This document shows, in pieces, positions 1-9,619 of a stretch of DNA of 64,000 nt. The DNA comes from Gemmatimonadaceae bacterium (GTDB lineage: Bacteria; Gemmatimonadota; Gemmatimonadetes; Gemmatimonadales; Gemmatimonadaceae), in the NCBI GenBank assembly GCA_020851035.1, contig JADZDM010000014.1, positions 39,626 to 103,625 on the forward strand, read 5' to 3'. Each line of letters begins with the position of its first letter. Position 1 is the stretch's first letter. The translations under genes were made by a program, and so were the position numbers. The notes under the pieces were generated by a model. The model had not been told where the DNA came from. It worked only from the letters and a program-made list of their open reading frames with translations, and searched no databases.

Positions 1-1
1 G

Positions 2-952
2 CGGCGCTTCGAGGAACGCTGCGCCGAGGCGTACGCCATCGGCCGCATCGGCGGCTTCTGCCACCTCTACATCGGGCAGGAGGCTGTGAGCACCGGCACC
101 CTCAGCCTGCTGCGGCCCGACGACTACATGATCACCACCTACCGTGACCACGGCCAGGCGCTCGCCCGCGGCATCACGCCGCGTGCCGTGATGGCCGAGC
201 TCTTCGGCCGCATCGACGGCTGCGCCGGCGGCAAGGGTGGATCGATGCACATGTTCGACAAGGCCACCGGCTTCCTGGGCGGCCACGGCATCGTCGGCGG
301 GCACCTGCCGATCGCCACCGGCGTCGGCTTCGCGATCAAGTACCGCGGCGGCGACCAGGTGATCTGCTGCTTCTTCGGCGAGGCGGCCGTGAACAACGGC
401 GCGTTCCACGAGGCACTCAACATGGCCTCGCTCTGGAAGCTGCCCGTGCTCTTCATCATCGAGAACAACCGGTACGGCATGGGCACCGCCGTCGAGCGCG
501 CCTCCGCCATCAACGACATCTACCAGCGGGCCGGCAGCTACGACATGCACCGCGCGGTGGTGGACGGGCAGGACGTGCTCGCCGTGCGCGCCGCCGTGGA
601 GGAGGCCGTGGCCCGCGCACGCAGCGAGCAGAGCCCCACGCTGCTCGAGATGCGCACCTACCGCTTCATGGGCCACTCGATGTCCGACGCGGTCAGTGGC
701 ACCTACCGCACCAAGGCCGAACTCGACGAGCACCTCGAGCGCGACCCGATCTCGCTGCTGCGCGCGCACATGGAGTCGCGCGGCACGCTGTCCGAGGCGG
801 TGATGCACGAGATGGACACCGAGATCAAGGCGATCGTGCAGGATTCCTGGGACTTCGCCGAGGCCAGCCCGGAACCCCCGCTCGCGGCCCTGATGGAGAA
901 CATCTACGTGGACACCACCTCTGATTCCGGCGCCGCCGGGGCGTGGGGCTGA
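2..952 (+). CDS. pdhA: Pyruvate dehydrogenase E1 component, alpha subunit (5' end outside window)
   Basis: Alpha chain of the two-chain (alpha2beta2) E1 enzyme, which decarboxylates pyruvate with thiamine diphosphate and acetylates the lipoyl arm of E2. The frame is open from base 2 (RRFEERCAEAYAIG), so the start codon lies left of the window; the GTG at 86 is internal. The thiamine diphosphate/Mg signature is visible as FGEAAVNNGAFHEALN followed after about 15 residues by ENN, then the active-site loop RYGMGTAVERAS and a typical MGHSMSD segment. The beta-subunit gene follows after 4 bp, and E2 and E3 are downstream, which favours pyruvate over branched-chain 2-oxoacids as substrate. The substrate is inferred from family resemblance and context. 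Confidence 0.95.
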   Translation, partial: RRFEERCAEAYAIGRIGGFCHLYIGQEAVSTGTLSLLRPDDYMITTYRDHGQALARGITPRAVMAELFGRIDGCAGGKGGSMHMFDKATGFLGGHGIVGGHLPIATGVGFAIKYRGGDQVICCFFGEAAVNNGAFHEALNMASLWKLPVLFIIENNRYGMGTAVERASAINDIYQRAGSYDMHRAVVDGQDVLAVRAAVEEAVARARSEQSPTLLEMRTYRFMGHSMSDAVSGTYRTKAELDEHLERDPISLLRAHMESRGTLSEAVMHEMDTEIKAIVQDSWDFAEASPEPPLAALMENIYVDTTSDSGAAGAWG

Positions 953-956
953 ACCG

Positions 957-1937
957 ATGGCAATCATCACGTACCGTGACGCGCTGAACCAGGCCCTCCG
1001 CGAGGAGATGCAGCGCGACGCGCGCGTCTTCCTGATGGGCGAGGAAGTCGGTGTCTACCAGGGCGCCTACAAGGTGTCGAAGGGGCTGCTGCAGGAGTTC
1101 GGCGAGATGCGCGTGGTGGACACGCCGATCACCGAGCTCGGGTTCGCCGGCGTCGGCGTCGGCGCCGCGATGGTGGGGCTGCGCCCGATCATCGAGTTCA
1201 TGACCTGGAACTTCGCGCTGCTGGCGCTGGACCAGGTGGTGAACGCGGCCGCCAAGATGCTCTACATGTCCGGCGGGCAGTTCAACATCCCGATGGTCTT
1301 CCGCGGACCGAACGGTGCCGCGCTGCAGCTGGGGGCACAGCACAGCCAGGCCTGGGAAAGCTGGCTCGCGCACATCCCGGGGCTCAAGGTCGTCGCCCCC
1401 GGCACGCCATACGACGCGAAGGGGCTGCTCAAGGCCGCCATCCGCGACGACAACCCGGTGTGCGTGCTCGAGGGCGAGATGCTCTACAACAACAAGGGCG
1501 AGGTGCCCGACGGCGAGTACATCGTGCCGCTCGGTGTCGCGGACCTGAAGCGCACCGGCGAGCACGCCACGATCGTCACCTGGGGCAAGCAGGTGCTGGT
1601 GGCGATGGCGGCCGCCGACCAGCTCGCGAAGGACGGCATCCGGCTCGACGTCGTGGACCTGCGCAGCATCCGTCCCCTGGACGAACGCGCGATCATCGAC
1701 AGCGTGCGCAAGACCAACCGCTGCGTGGTGCTCGAGGAAGGCTGGTACTTCGCCGGCGTCGGTGCGCAGGTGGCCGACCTGGTGCAGCGCGAGTGCTTCG
1801 ACGACCTCGACCACCCGGTGCTGCGCGTGACACAGGCCGACGCACCGATGCCGTACGCGAAGCAGCTGGAGAAGGCGGCCAAGGCCGACCTGCCGAAGAC
1901 CATCGCCGCGGTCCGCCGCGTCCTCTACCTCGACTGA
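957..1937 (+). CDS. pdhB: Pyruvate dehydrogenase E1 component, beta subunit
   Basis: Beta chain of heterotetrameric E1 (326 residues, the usual length). It completes the thiamine diphosphate site and docks E1 onto the E2 core. The N-terminal pyrimidine-binding transketolase domain starts MAIITYRDALNQALREEM and contains EEVGVYQGAYKVSKGL; the C-terminal transketolase domain carries DLRSIRPLDERAI and VVLEEGWYFAGVGAQ. It starts with ATG 4 bp after the pdhA stop, so the two chains are almost certainly co-translated in equal amounts. E2 begins 24 bp after its stop. Nothing is missing or unusual. Confidence 0.96.
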   Translation: MAIITYRDALNQALREEMQRDARVFLMGEEVGVYQGAYKVSKGLLQEFGEMRVVDTPITELGFAGVGVGAAMVGLRPIIEFMTWNFALLALDQVVNAAAKMLYMSGGQFNIPMVFRGPNGAALQLGAQHSQAWESWLAHIPGLKVVAPGTPYDAKGLLKAAIRDDNPVCVLEGEMLYNNKGEVPDGEYIVPLGVADLKRTGEHATIVTWGKQVLVAMAAADQLAKDGIRLDVVDLRSIRPLDERAIIDSVRKTNRCVVLEEGWYFAGVGAQVADLVQRECFDDLDHPVLRVTQADAPMPYAKQLEKAAKADLPKTIAAVRRVLYLD

Positions 1938-1961
1938 TCCCACTCCGCCGGTATCCTGACG

Positions 1962-3284
1962 ATGGCCACCAAGGTGATGATGGAAGCGCTCTCTCCGACC
2001 ATGGAAGAGGGGCGCCTCGTGAAGTGGAACAAGAACGAGGGCGATGTCGTGAAGGCGGGCGACGTGCTCGCCGAGGTCGAGACCGACAAGGCGATCATGG
2101 AGCTGGTCGCCCGCGGCGACGGCGTCCTCCGGGCACGCCTGATCCCCGAAGGCACCACCACGCCGGTCGGCCAGCTCATCGGCGTGATCGCTGCGCCCGA
2201 CGAGGACATCGCGTCGCTGACGGCTGCGGCTGGCCCGGCCGCCCCGGCCCCCGCAGCCGCCGCTCCGGAGGCTCCAGCGGCTCCAGCGGCTCCACCTGCT
2301 CCAGCAGCGGCCGCCCCGCCGGTCCCGGCCGCGCCGGCCGCCGCGGTCGCCCCGCGTACCACCATGCCCCACGTGATCGACCACGCGTCGGAGCAGCCGT
2401 TGCACGCAAGCGACACCGGGGGTAGACAGCTTGCATCACCCCTGGCCCGCCGGATGGCCAGCGAACGCGGCCTGGACATCAACCAGGTGCGGGGATCCGG
2501 CCCTGGCGGACGGATCATCAAGCGCGACATCGAGGAGGCGATGGCAGGCGGCACGGCACTCCTGGCCGGCGCCCGTCCCACCGCCGCCGGTGCGAGCGCC
2601 GCCGACTACACCGACCAGCCGCTGACCCAGATCCGCAAGACGATCGCCCGGCGCCTGGCGGAGTCCATCGGCCCGATCCCCACCTTCTACCTGACGGCCG
2701 AGTTCGACCTCGGCCGCGTCACCGACATGCGCGCCGCCATGGCCGCGATCGGCCCGGAGTACAAGGTCAGCGTCAACGACATCATCCTGAAGGCCGTTGC
2801 CGTCGCCCTGACCCGGCATCCGGAGGTCAATTCCCACTGGATGGGCGACAAGATCCGCCAGCACAGCCGTGTGCATGTCGGCATGGCAGTCGCGATGCCC
2901 GAGGGGCTGATCACCCCGGTCATCTTCGACGCCAACCAGAAGGGGCTGTCGCAGATCAGCCAGGAAGCCCGCGAGCTGGCCAAGCGCGCCCGCGAGCGGA
3001 AGCTCCAGCCGCACGAGTACACGGGGGCGACGATGTCGGTGTCGAACCTGGGCATGCTCGGCATCGACGAATTCACCGCCATCATCAACCCGCCCGAAGC
3101 CGCCATCCTGGCCGTCGGCGCGGTGGAAGACAAGCCGGTGGTGATCAACGGCGCCATCGAAGTCCGCAAGCGGATGCGCGTGACACTCTCCTGTGACCAC
3201 CGGGTGATCGATGGAGCACTGGGCGCACAATTCTTGCAGAGTTTGAGGCGTCTAATCGAAAATCCGCTCATGCTGGTGTATTGA
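1962..3284 (+). CDS. pdhC: Dihydrolipoamide acetyltransferase, E2 of pyruvate dehydrogenase
   Basis: E2 core of the complex; transfers the acetyl group from the lipoyl arm to coenzyme A. Domains in order: one lipoyl domain (residues 1-80) with the lipoylation lysine at Lys43 in VETDKAIMEL; a flexible Ala/Pro-rich linker (about 85-135); a peripheral-subunit-binding domain (about 152-190, SPLARRMASERGLD to GRIIKRDIEEAM); and the catalytic acyltransferase domain to residue 440. The active-site HxxxDG is present as DHRVIDGALGA near the C-terminus. With only one lipoyl domain, it resembles the shorter bacterial and mitochondrial E2s more than the three-lipoyl enzyme of E. coli. LipB, encoded about 3 kb downstream, belongs to the pathway that lipoylates Lys43. 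Confidence 0.95.
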   Translation: MATKVMMEALSPTMEEGRLVKWNKNEGDVVKAGDVLAEVETDKAIMELVARGDGVLRARLIPEGTTTPVGQLIGVIAAPDEDIASLTAAAGPAAPAPAAAAPEAPAAPAAPPAPAAAAPPVPAAPAAAVAPRTTMPHVIDHASEQPLHASDTGGRQLASPLARRMASERGLDINQVRGSGPGGRIIKRDIEEAMAGGTALLAGARPTAAGASAADYTDQPLTQIRKTIARRLAESIGPIPTFYLTAEFDLGRVTDMRAAMAAIGPEYKVSVNDIILKAVAVALTRHPEVNSHWMGDKIRQHSRVHVGMAVAMPEGLITPVIFDANQKGLSQISQEARELAKRARERKLQPHEYTGATMSVSNLGMLGIDEFTAIINPPEAAILAVGAVEDKPVVINGAIEVRKRMRVTLSCDHRVIDGALGAQFLQSLRRLIENPLMLVY

Positions 3285-3306
3285 AATATCACTGATTCCG
3301 GGCCTC

Positions 3307-4881
3307 ATGGCGCACGACGAAAACCCGACCACTGAGGCTCGCGACGAGGCGCCCTCCCCTGCGGAATCCGGCCAGCCGGACCCAGCCAGCGGCGTACCGG
3401 ACGAAGGGTCCGGCGCGGCGGAGCCCGAGGCTGCCGCACCGCGCCGGTTCACCCTGGCGTCACTGCTCGACCTCGACGACGCCGATCTCGCCGAGCCGCT
3501 GTCACGGACGGCGCCACCGGAACACCGGTGGGAGCAGCTGTCGCTCCGGGTCACGCCCGAGACGGGTGAGGCCATTCCCTCCTCCATCCGCTCCGGCCAG
3601 GCGTCCTCGCCGCCGGGCGGGGAGATGGAGCTGATCCCGGGACTCGACGATCCCGGTGCCGTCGAGGTGCCGGTGTACCTGGCCGGCCGGACGCTTTTCG
3701 AGTTCCTGCACCCCACAGGTGAGGCCGACCCGCCACAGGCGGCGCCGGTCGAGCAGCCCGACCAGGCCGACTGGGCCGTGTCCGGCGCGATCGAGCCTCC
3801 GAAGCTCCTCGCGTCCGCCGTCGAGGAGCCGGCCTCGGTGCACAAGCCGACGCCTGCGCATGTGAAGCCGCTCGCGCTGGCCACGAAGTCGGTGCGCCGA
3901 CCGCGCCGCCGCATGGACGCCCCGGTCGCGAACTTCGAGAAGTCGGAGTCGGCGTCGGTGCTCTGGCCCAGCCGGCGCTCCCCCACCACGCCGGGCATCA
4001 TCGTCCGTGAATGCGCACGCTGCCGCGCCCCCTTCACGGCGGAGCGCTGCGAGTCGTGCGGCCACGGCGAATCGGTCGCACCGCGGCTCGCGCCGCTCAG
4101 CGCCCCCCAGCGCCTCGTCGGCTACCTGCTCGACCACAAGAGCCGCGCCGTGCGGACCATCAGCGCGCTGCTGCTTGCACCGGGCGAGCTCACCGCCGAC
4201 TACCTCGCCGGTCACCGGCGCCGGTACTTCGGGCCCGGTGTCGTGTTCGGCATCGCCATCGTGATCCTGCTCGCCACCTGCATGCTCGCCGGACTCCGGC
4301 CGCGGCCTGATCGCGCGCTCGCCATCGGCGACGATCGCACCGAACTCGCCGCTGCCGGCCTTGCGGACCGGCAGATCACCGGCACGATGTACGAGCAGCC
4401 CGACGCGGTGCGTGACACGCTCCAGCTCGTCAACCGCTTCCCGGTCGTCTGGGTGGCACTCATGCTGCTCGGCGTGCTGTCGGTGGTCGCCGCGATGCGG
4501 ATCACGCAGCGCCGCGACGGACCCGCCGAGATGGTCTTCACCGCCCATTTCACGGGCTGGTTCGTCGTCTGGTGGGCGCTCCTCGTGCCGGCGTCGCTGC
4601 TCCTGCTCCGCTGGGGCTTCGAGTACGCGGCCGTGCTCAACGACGTCACCGCGGTGCGCTACATCGACGACGGCCAGGTGGCCGGCATGTCGCGCATCTG
4701 GAACGCACTGCGGGCGATGGTCATCACCCCGTGGTTCCACAGCGCGCTCCTCGCCTGCGGCATCGTGCCCTGGTGCGTGCTGGCCTACCGCCGCGCCTTC
4801 GAGGATCCGTGGGCCCGCGCCATCGTCGCCGGCGTGATCACTGCCGCCGTCCCCCTCCTCCTCCTCCTCCCGTTCGCCTGA
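3307..4881 (+). CDS. Zinc-ribbon multi-pass membrane protein, DUF3667-like
   Basis: A 524-residue inner-membrane protein of unknown function. The first 230 residues are acidic, Pro/Ala-rich and probably disordered. A zinc ribbon follows: Cys236, Cys239, Cys248 and Cys251 in CARC-x8-CESC. Next is a segment (YLLDHKSRAVRTISALLL, then APGELTADYLAGHRRRYFGP) that matches the usual DUF3667 pattern of a conserved amphipathic stretch leading into the membrane. About five hydrophobic segments lie near 301-322, 379-400, 416-440, 475-497 and 503-524. The gene sits 22 bp after pdhC and ahead of lpdA, inside the PDH cluster, but nothing in the sequence ties it to pyruvate oxidation. The family name comes from remembered motif resemblance, and the long N-terminal extension is unusual. 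Confidence 0.75.
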   Translation: MAHDENPTTEARDEAPSPAESGQPDPASGVPDEGSGAAEPEAAAPRRFTLASLLDLDDADLAEPLSRTAPPEHRWEQLSLRVTPETGEAIPSSIRSGQASSPPGGEMELIPGLDDPGAVEVPVYLAGRTLFEFLHPTGEADPPQAAPVEQPDQADWAVSGAIEPPKLLASAVEEPASVHKPTPAHVKPLALATKSVRRPRRRMDAPVANFEKSESASVLWPSRRSPTTPGIIVRECARCRAPFTAERCESCGHGESVAPRLAPLSAPQRLVGYLLDHKSRAVRTISALLLAPGELTADYLAGHRRRYFGPGVVFGIAIVILLATCMLAGLRPRPDRALAIGDDRTELAAAGLADRQITGTMYEQPDAVRDTLQLVNRFPVVWVALMLLGVLSVVAAMRITQRRDGPAEMVFTAHFTGWFVVWWALLVPASLLLLRWGFEYAAVLNDVTAVRYIDDGQVAGMSRIWNALRAMVITPWFHSALLACGIVPWCVLAYRRAFEDPWARAIVAGVITAAVPLLLLLPFA

Positions 4882-4893
4882 CCCGCCGCGACA

Positions 4894-4921
4894 CCAGTGT
4901 GGCCGCCCCTCGCCACACTGG
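4894..4921 (+). terminator. Hairpin after the DUF3667-like gene
   Basis: Perfect 10-bp stem, CCAGTGTGGC (4894-4903) pairing with GCCACACTGG (4912-4921), around an 8-base loop, 13 bp after the stop codon at 4881. No U-run follows, so it may be a weak terminator or an mRNA 3'-end stabiliser before lpdA. Confidence 0.45.
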
Positions 4922-5024
4922 AGCCGACCGGTGGAACCGGGCATCTTTCCCGGGCTCCCGTTCCGGCATGGACCGGTGAGCCACGGTGCGGCGTCTGCCG
5001 CCCGCTCCCCCACGCGAGATCGTC

Positions 5025-6428
5025 ATGGCTTCGTTCGACGTCATCATCCTCGGCGGCGGTCCCGCCGGGTACGTCTGCGCCATCCGCAGTGCGCAGCTTG
5101 GCCTCCAGGTCGCAGTCATCGAGCGTGAAGCGCTCGGCGGCACCTGCGTCCTCTGGGGCTGCATCCCCGCCAAGTCGCTCCTCGAGAGCGCGTCGCTGGC
5201 CAACAAGGTGCGGAAGGCGGCCGAGCATGGCATCACCACCGGCGAGGTGCAGTTCGACTTCGGGACGGCGATGAAGCGTTCGCGCGGGGTCAGCACCCAG
5301 AACTCCAAGGGCGTCGAGTTCCTCCTCAAGAAGAACAAGGTCACCTGGATCCGCGGCACCGGGCGCGTGACCAACGCGACCACCGTCGAGGTCAAGGATG
5401 CCGACGGCAAGGTCGAGTCGCACAGCGCCAGGAAGGCCCTCGTCATCGCGACCGGCTCCCGCGTGCGCGGCCTGCCGCAGGTCGGACTCGACATCAACCG
5501 CAAGTCCGTCCTGTCGTCCGACGAGGTCCTGGTCCTCGAGGCCGCACCGAAGACCATGGCGGTCGTGGGCGCCGGTGCCGTGGGCTGCGAGTTCGCCGAC
5601 GTCTTCAACGCCTTCGGCACGCAGGTCACCCTGATCGAGGTCGCGCCGCGCATCCTCCCGATCGAGGATGCCGACTGCTCCGCCGAGCTCGCCCGTGCCT
5701 TCAAGAAGCGCGGGATCGAGTCGGTGACCGGGGCGAAGATCACCGCCGCCAAGGTCGGCGAGACCTCGGTGACGCTCTCGTTCGAGGCCGCCGGCCACGC
5801 CCGCGTCCTCACGGTGGACAAGGTCCTCGTCGCCGCCGGTCGCGCCCCGAACACCGACGGCTTCGGACTCGAGGCGCTCGGCGTGAAGAAGTCCGACCGC
5901 GGCTTCATCGCGATCAACGAGCGGTTCGAGACCTCGGTGAAGGGTGTCTACGCCATCGGCGACGTGGCCGGCAACCAGATGCTCGCGCACAAGGGCTCGC
6001 GCGAGGGCCACGTGCTCGCCGACATGCTCGGCGGGCACGCCACGCACCCGGTGAACTACGGCAACATCCCGAGCTGCACCTACTGCCACCCCGAAGTGGC
6101 CTCCATCGGCCTCACCGAGGAGCAGGTCAGGGCCAAGGGCCTCGAGTACAAGGTCGGGAAGTTCCCGTTCTCGGCCAACGGCCGCGCCCGCACCTCGGGC
6201 GACACCGACGGCTTCGTGAAGATCATCCGCGACGAGAAGTACGGTGAGATCCTCGGCGCCCACATCGTCGGCGCCCACGCCACCGAGCTCATTCACGAGC
6301 TGGTCGTGGCCCGCGAGAACGAGTTCACCGTCGAGGAGATCGACCTCGCGCTGCACGCGCACCCCACGCTGTCTGAGGCGGTGGCCGAGGCGGTCCTCGA
6401 CTCGATGGGGAAGATGGTCCACGCGTGA
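5025..6428 (+). CDS. lpdA: Dihydrolipoamide dehydrogenase, E3
   Basis: FAD-dependent E3 (467 residues) that reoxidises dihydrolipoamide on E2 and passes electrons to NAD+. FAD-binding GGGPAG follows the start (MASFDVIILGGGPAGYV). The redox-active disulfide is Cys-x4-Cys in GGTCVLWGCIPAKSLL. An NAD-binding GAGAVGCEFADVF lies near residue 190, the second FAD motif is YAIGDVAG, and the active-site His/Glu pair is in HAHPTLSEAV near the C-terminus. ATG 5025 was chosen over the in-frame GTG at 4986 because the Rossmann strand begins right after it; the extra 13 residues would be Pro/Arg-rich and non-conserved. WGC replaces the commoner VGC between the cysteines. Confidence 0.95.
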   Translation: MASFDVIILGGGPAGYVCAIRSAQLGLQVAVIEREALGGTCVLWGCIPAKSLLESASLANKVRKAAEHGITTGEVQFDFGTAMKRSRGVSTQNSKGVEFLLKKNKVTWIRGTGRVTNATTVEVKDADGKVESHSARKALVIATGSRVRGLPQVGLDINRKSVLSSDEVLVLEAAPKTMAVVGAGAVGCEFADVFNAFGTQVTLIEVAPRILPIEDADCSAELARAFKKRGIESVTGAKITAAKVGETSVTLSFEAAGHARVLTVDKVLVAAGRAPNTDGFGLEALGVKKSDRGFIAINERFETSVKGVYAIGDVAGNQMLAHKGSREGHVLADMLGGHATHPVNYGNIPSCTYCHPEVASIGLTEEQVRAKGLEYKVGKFPFSANGRARTSGDTDGFVKIIRDEKYGEILGAHIVGAHATELIHELVVARENEFTVEEIDLALHAHPTLSEAVAEAVLDSMGKMVHA

Positions 6429-6453
6429 GCCGTGCGTGGGTGACGGTGCGCCC

Positions 6454-7161
<708 letters not shown>

Positions 7162-7232
7162 CGCCCCTGGTGTGGCCGGGCATCCCGGGCAGCGCGTGCC
7201 CACGCCGCGGACGGGCACGCTCGACCGGCACC

Positions 7233-7272
7233 GGCCGTCTGCCCGGTCCCGTGTGACGGCGGACAGACGGCC
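7233..7272. repeat. 9-bp inverted repeat upstream of the helicase gene
   Basis: GGCCGTCTG (7233-7241) is repeated in inverted orientation as CAGACGGCC (7264-7272), with 22 bp between, ending 16 bp before the helicase ATG. It could be an operator or a 5'-leader stem. The sequence shows the symmetry only; the role is a guess. Confidence 0.4.
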
Positions 7273-7288
7273 CGTGCTATCGTTCAGC

Positions 7289-9370
7289 ATGTCGACGCCA
7301 GACGAGATGCCGCCCTCCGGCGCACGCGCCGCAGCAGGTGCGCGCGTGCCGCTGGGACACGCACTGGCGAGCCTCAACACCGAGCAGCGCGCGGCCGTGC
7401 TCCACGGCGATGGCCCGCTGCTCATCGTGGCGGGCGCCGGCACGGGAAAGACGCGGACGCTGGTACACCGGGTCGCATCACTGATCGAGCGCGGCGTGCC
7501 GGCGGAGCGCATCCTGCTGCTCACCTTCACCCGCCGCGCGGCCGAGGAGATGCTGGTGCGCGTGGAACGCCTCACCGGGCACGCCGGCCGTCGCGTGCAG
7601 GGCGGCACCTTCCACGGCACCGCACACCAGGCACTCCGGCGCTTCGGGACGCAGGCCGGCATCGCCGAGGGATTCACGATCCTCGACCAGGGTGACAGCG
7701 AGGACCTCATGCAGCTCGCGCGCGCGGCACTCGGCTTCGGTGCGCGTGAACGCCGGTTCCCGAAGAAGGAGACGCTGCAGGCCCTCTACTCGCGCCACAT
7801 CAACACCGACCGCACCGTCGAGGACCTGCTCCGCGACGGCTTTCCGCAGTACGTGGACGACCTCGCGGACATCGGCCGCGTGTTCGCCGAGTACGTGGAA
7901 CGGAAGACGGCGCGCAACCTGGTGGACTACGACGACCTGCTGCTGTTCTGGGCGGCGATGCTGGAATCGGAGCCGCTCGGCGAGGCGATCCGCTCGCGCC
8001 ACGACCACATCCTGGTGGACGAGTACCAGGACACCAACGTGCTGCAGTCGCGCATCCTGCGGGGCCTCTGCCGGTCGCACCGGAACGTCACCGTGGTGGG
8101 TGACGATGCACAGAGCATCTACGCCTTCCGCGGTGCGACGGTCCGCAACATCCTCGACTTCCCCCAGCAGTTTCCCGGCACCACCATCGTCACGCTCGAC
8201 CGGAACTACCGCAGCACGCAGCCGATCCTCGACACCGCGAACGCCGTGCTGGCACAGGCGACGGAGGGGTACCGGAAGCGCCTGCGGAGCGTGGATGACC
8301 GTCCGGGCGACCTGCCCTGGCTGGTGCCCACCCGGGATGAGCAGGCGCAGACGATGTTCACCTGCGACCGGCTGCTGGAGCTGGTCGAGACGGAGGGGCT
8401 GCGCCTGGACCAGGTCGCGGTGCTGGTGCGCGCGGGCTACATGAGCGCCGACCTCGAGATCGAGCTCGCGGCGCGCCGCATCCCGTTCGAGAAGTGGGGC
8501 GGGATCAAGTTCCTCGAGGCGGCGCACGTGAAGGACATGCTCGCCTTCCTGCGCGTGGCCGAGAACCCGCGCGACGAGGTGAGCTGGTTCCGCCTGCTGC
8601 AGCTGTTGCCCGGCATCGGTGAGGTGTCGGCGCGGCGCGCGATCGCGGCGCTGGAGGGGGCGGCCTGGCGCGTGGAGGGCCTCGCAGCCTGGCAGGCGCC
8701 GCCGCGCGCCGGGGCCACGCACACGGCGCTGGTGTCGCTCATGGCCCGTCTGTCCGCGGCCAGCGGCGCCGACCCGGCGGCGGACATCGCACAGGTGCGC
8801 GGCGTCTACGACGACATCCTCCGCCATCGCTTCGACGACGCCGAGGTCCGCCTCAACGACCTCGTGCAGCTCGAGCACATCGCCAGCGGCTATCCCGATC
8901 GCGGCGCGTTCCTCAGCGCCCTCGCGCTCGAGCCGCCCTCGGCCACCTCCGACCTCGCGCAGGGCAGCGAGACCGACGAGGCCGACGCGCTCGTGATCAG
9001 CACCATCCACTCCGCCAAGGGCAAGGAGTGGGAGGCGGTCTTCGTGCTCTGGGCCGCCGACGGCTGGATTCCGTCCACCCGCGCGATCCGCGACGTGCAG
9101 CAGGTGGAGGAGGAGCGGCGGCTGTTCTACGTCGCGATCACCCGCGCGAAGCGCCACCTGCACGTGAGCTATCCGCTGTACGCGTACGCGTCGCGGTGGA
9201 GCGCCGACTTCGCGCTCGACCAGAAGTCGCGCTTCCTCGATGACGGCGTGCTGTCCACCATGCAGCGCATCACCCTCGCGCCGCCACCCTCGCCCGAGCC
9301 GGCGCCTGACGCCGTGCCGCCGACGTCCACCCTCGACCTGCGCGCGGCGCTCCGTTCGCGGTTCAGCTGA
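7289..9370 (+). CDS. ATP-dependent DNA helicase, UvrD/PcrA superfamily 1
   Basis: Superfamily 1A 3'-5' DNA helicase, 693 residues, expected to act in repair or replication-fork maintenance. Motifs run in order: Q-motif region LNTEQRAAVLHGDG; Walker A AGAGTGKTRTL; Ia LLLTFTRRAAEEML; Walker B VDEYQDTN; motif III VGDDAQSIYAFRGA; motif IV LDRNYRST; motif V STIHSAKGKEWEAVF; motif VI EERRLFYVAITRAKRHL. Start ATG 7289 fits the family; an upstream in-frame start at 7172 would add 39 non-conserved residues. The protein ends with a Pro-rich tail. It is close to PcrA/UvrD/Rep in size; no nuclease domain is visible, so it is not AddA or RecB. Which of the three it is cannot be decided here. Confidence 0.9.
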   Translation: MSTPDEMPPSGARAAAGARVPLGHALASLNTEQRAAVLHGDGPLLIVAGAGTGKTRTLVHRVASLIERGVPAERILLLTFTRRAAEEMLVRVERLTGHAGRRVQGGTFHGTAHQALRRFGTQAGIAEGFTILDQGDSEDLMQLARAALGFGARERRFPKKETLQALYSRHINTDRTVEDLLRDGFPQYVDDLADIGRVFAEYVERKTARNLVDYDDLLLFWAAMLESEPLGEAIRSRHDHILVDEYQDTNVLQSRILRGLCRSHRNVTVVGDDAQSIYAFRGATVRNILDFPQQFPGTTIVTLDRNYRSTQPILDTANAVLAQATEGYRKRLRSVDDRPGDLPWLVPTRDEQAQTMFTCDRLLELVETEGLRLDQVAVLVRAGYMSADLEIELAARRIPFEKWGGIKFLEAAHVKDMLAFLRVAENPRDEVSWFRLLQLLPGIGEVSARRAIAALEGAAWRVEGLAAWQAPPRAGATHTALVSLMARLSAASGADPAADIAQVRGVYDDILRHRFDDAEVRLNDLVQLEHIASGYPDRGAFLSALALEPPSATSDLAQGSETDEADALVISTIHSAKGKEWEAVFVLWAADGWIPSTRAIRDVQQVEEERRLFYVAITRAKRHLHVSYPLYAYASRWSADFALDQKSRFLDDGVLSTMQRITLAPPPSPEPAPDAVPPTSTLDLRAALRSRFS

Positions 9371-9393
9371 CGTCGGCGATGGCACCGGGCCGC

Positions 9394-9619
9394 TGAACTG
9401 CGTGACGCAAGGACGCAAGCGGCCCCCGGCCGCGCCAGACATTGCGGAATCCTGCGCCGTAGTGCGTCGCCCCGCGCAATGTCAGCGTCGGCGGATTGAG
9501 GGTGGTGTTTTCAGTTCCCACCAACGCCCCCGGCAGGCTTGAGCGTGGCGAAGCGCGGCGATCTGCGCTGCAGTTTTGCGCGACCGAAGGTCGCTTGCGT
9601 CCTTGCGTCACGCTGTTCA
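9394..9619. repeat. 226-bp element bounded by 31-bp imperfect inverted repeats
   Basis: The left arm (9394-9424) begins TGAACTGCGTGACGCAAGG. The right arm (9589-9619) is its reverse complement over 31 bp with two mismatches. Inside is a second perfect 9-bp inverted repeat, GACATTGCG (9438-9446) with CGCAATGTC (9475-9483). The outer arm carries tandem GACGCAAG-type units. The element fills the gap between two convergent genes; its right arm supplies the stop codon of the minus-strand peptidase gene. It could be a small non-autonomous palindromic element or a bidirectional terminator. No transposase and no target-site duplication were recognised. Confidence 0.7.
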
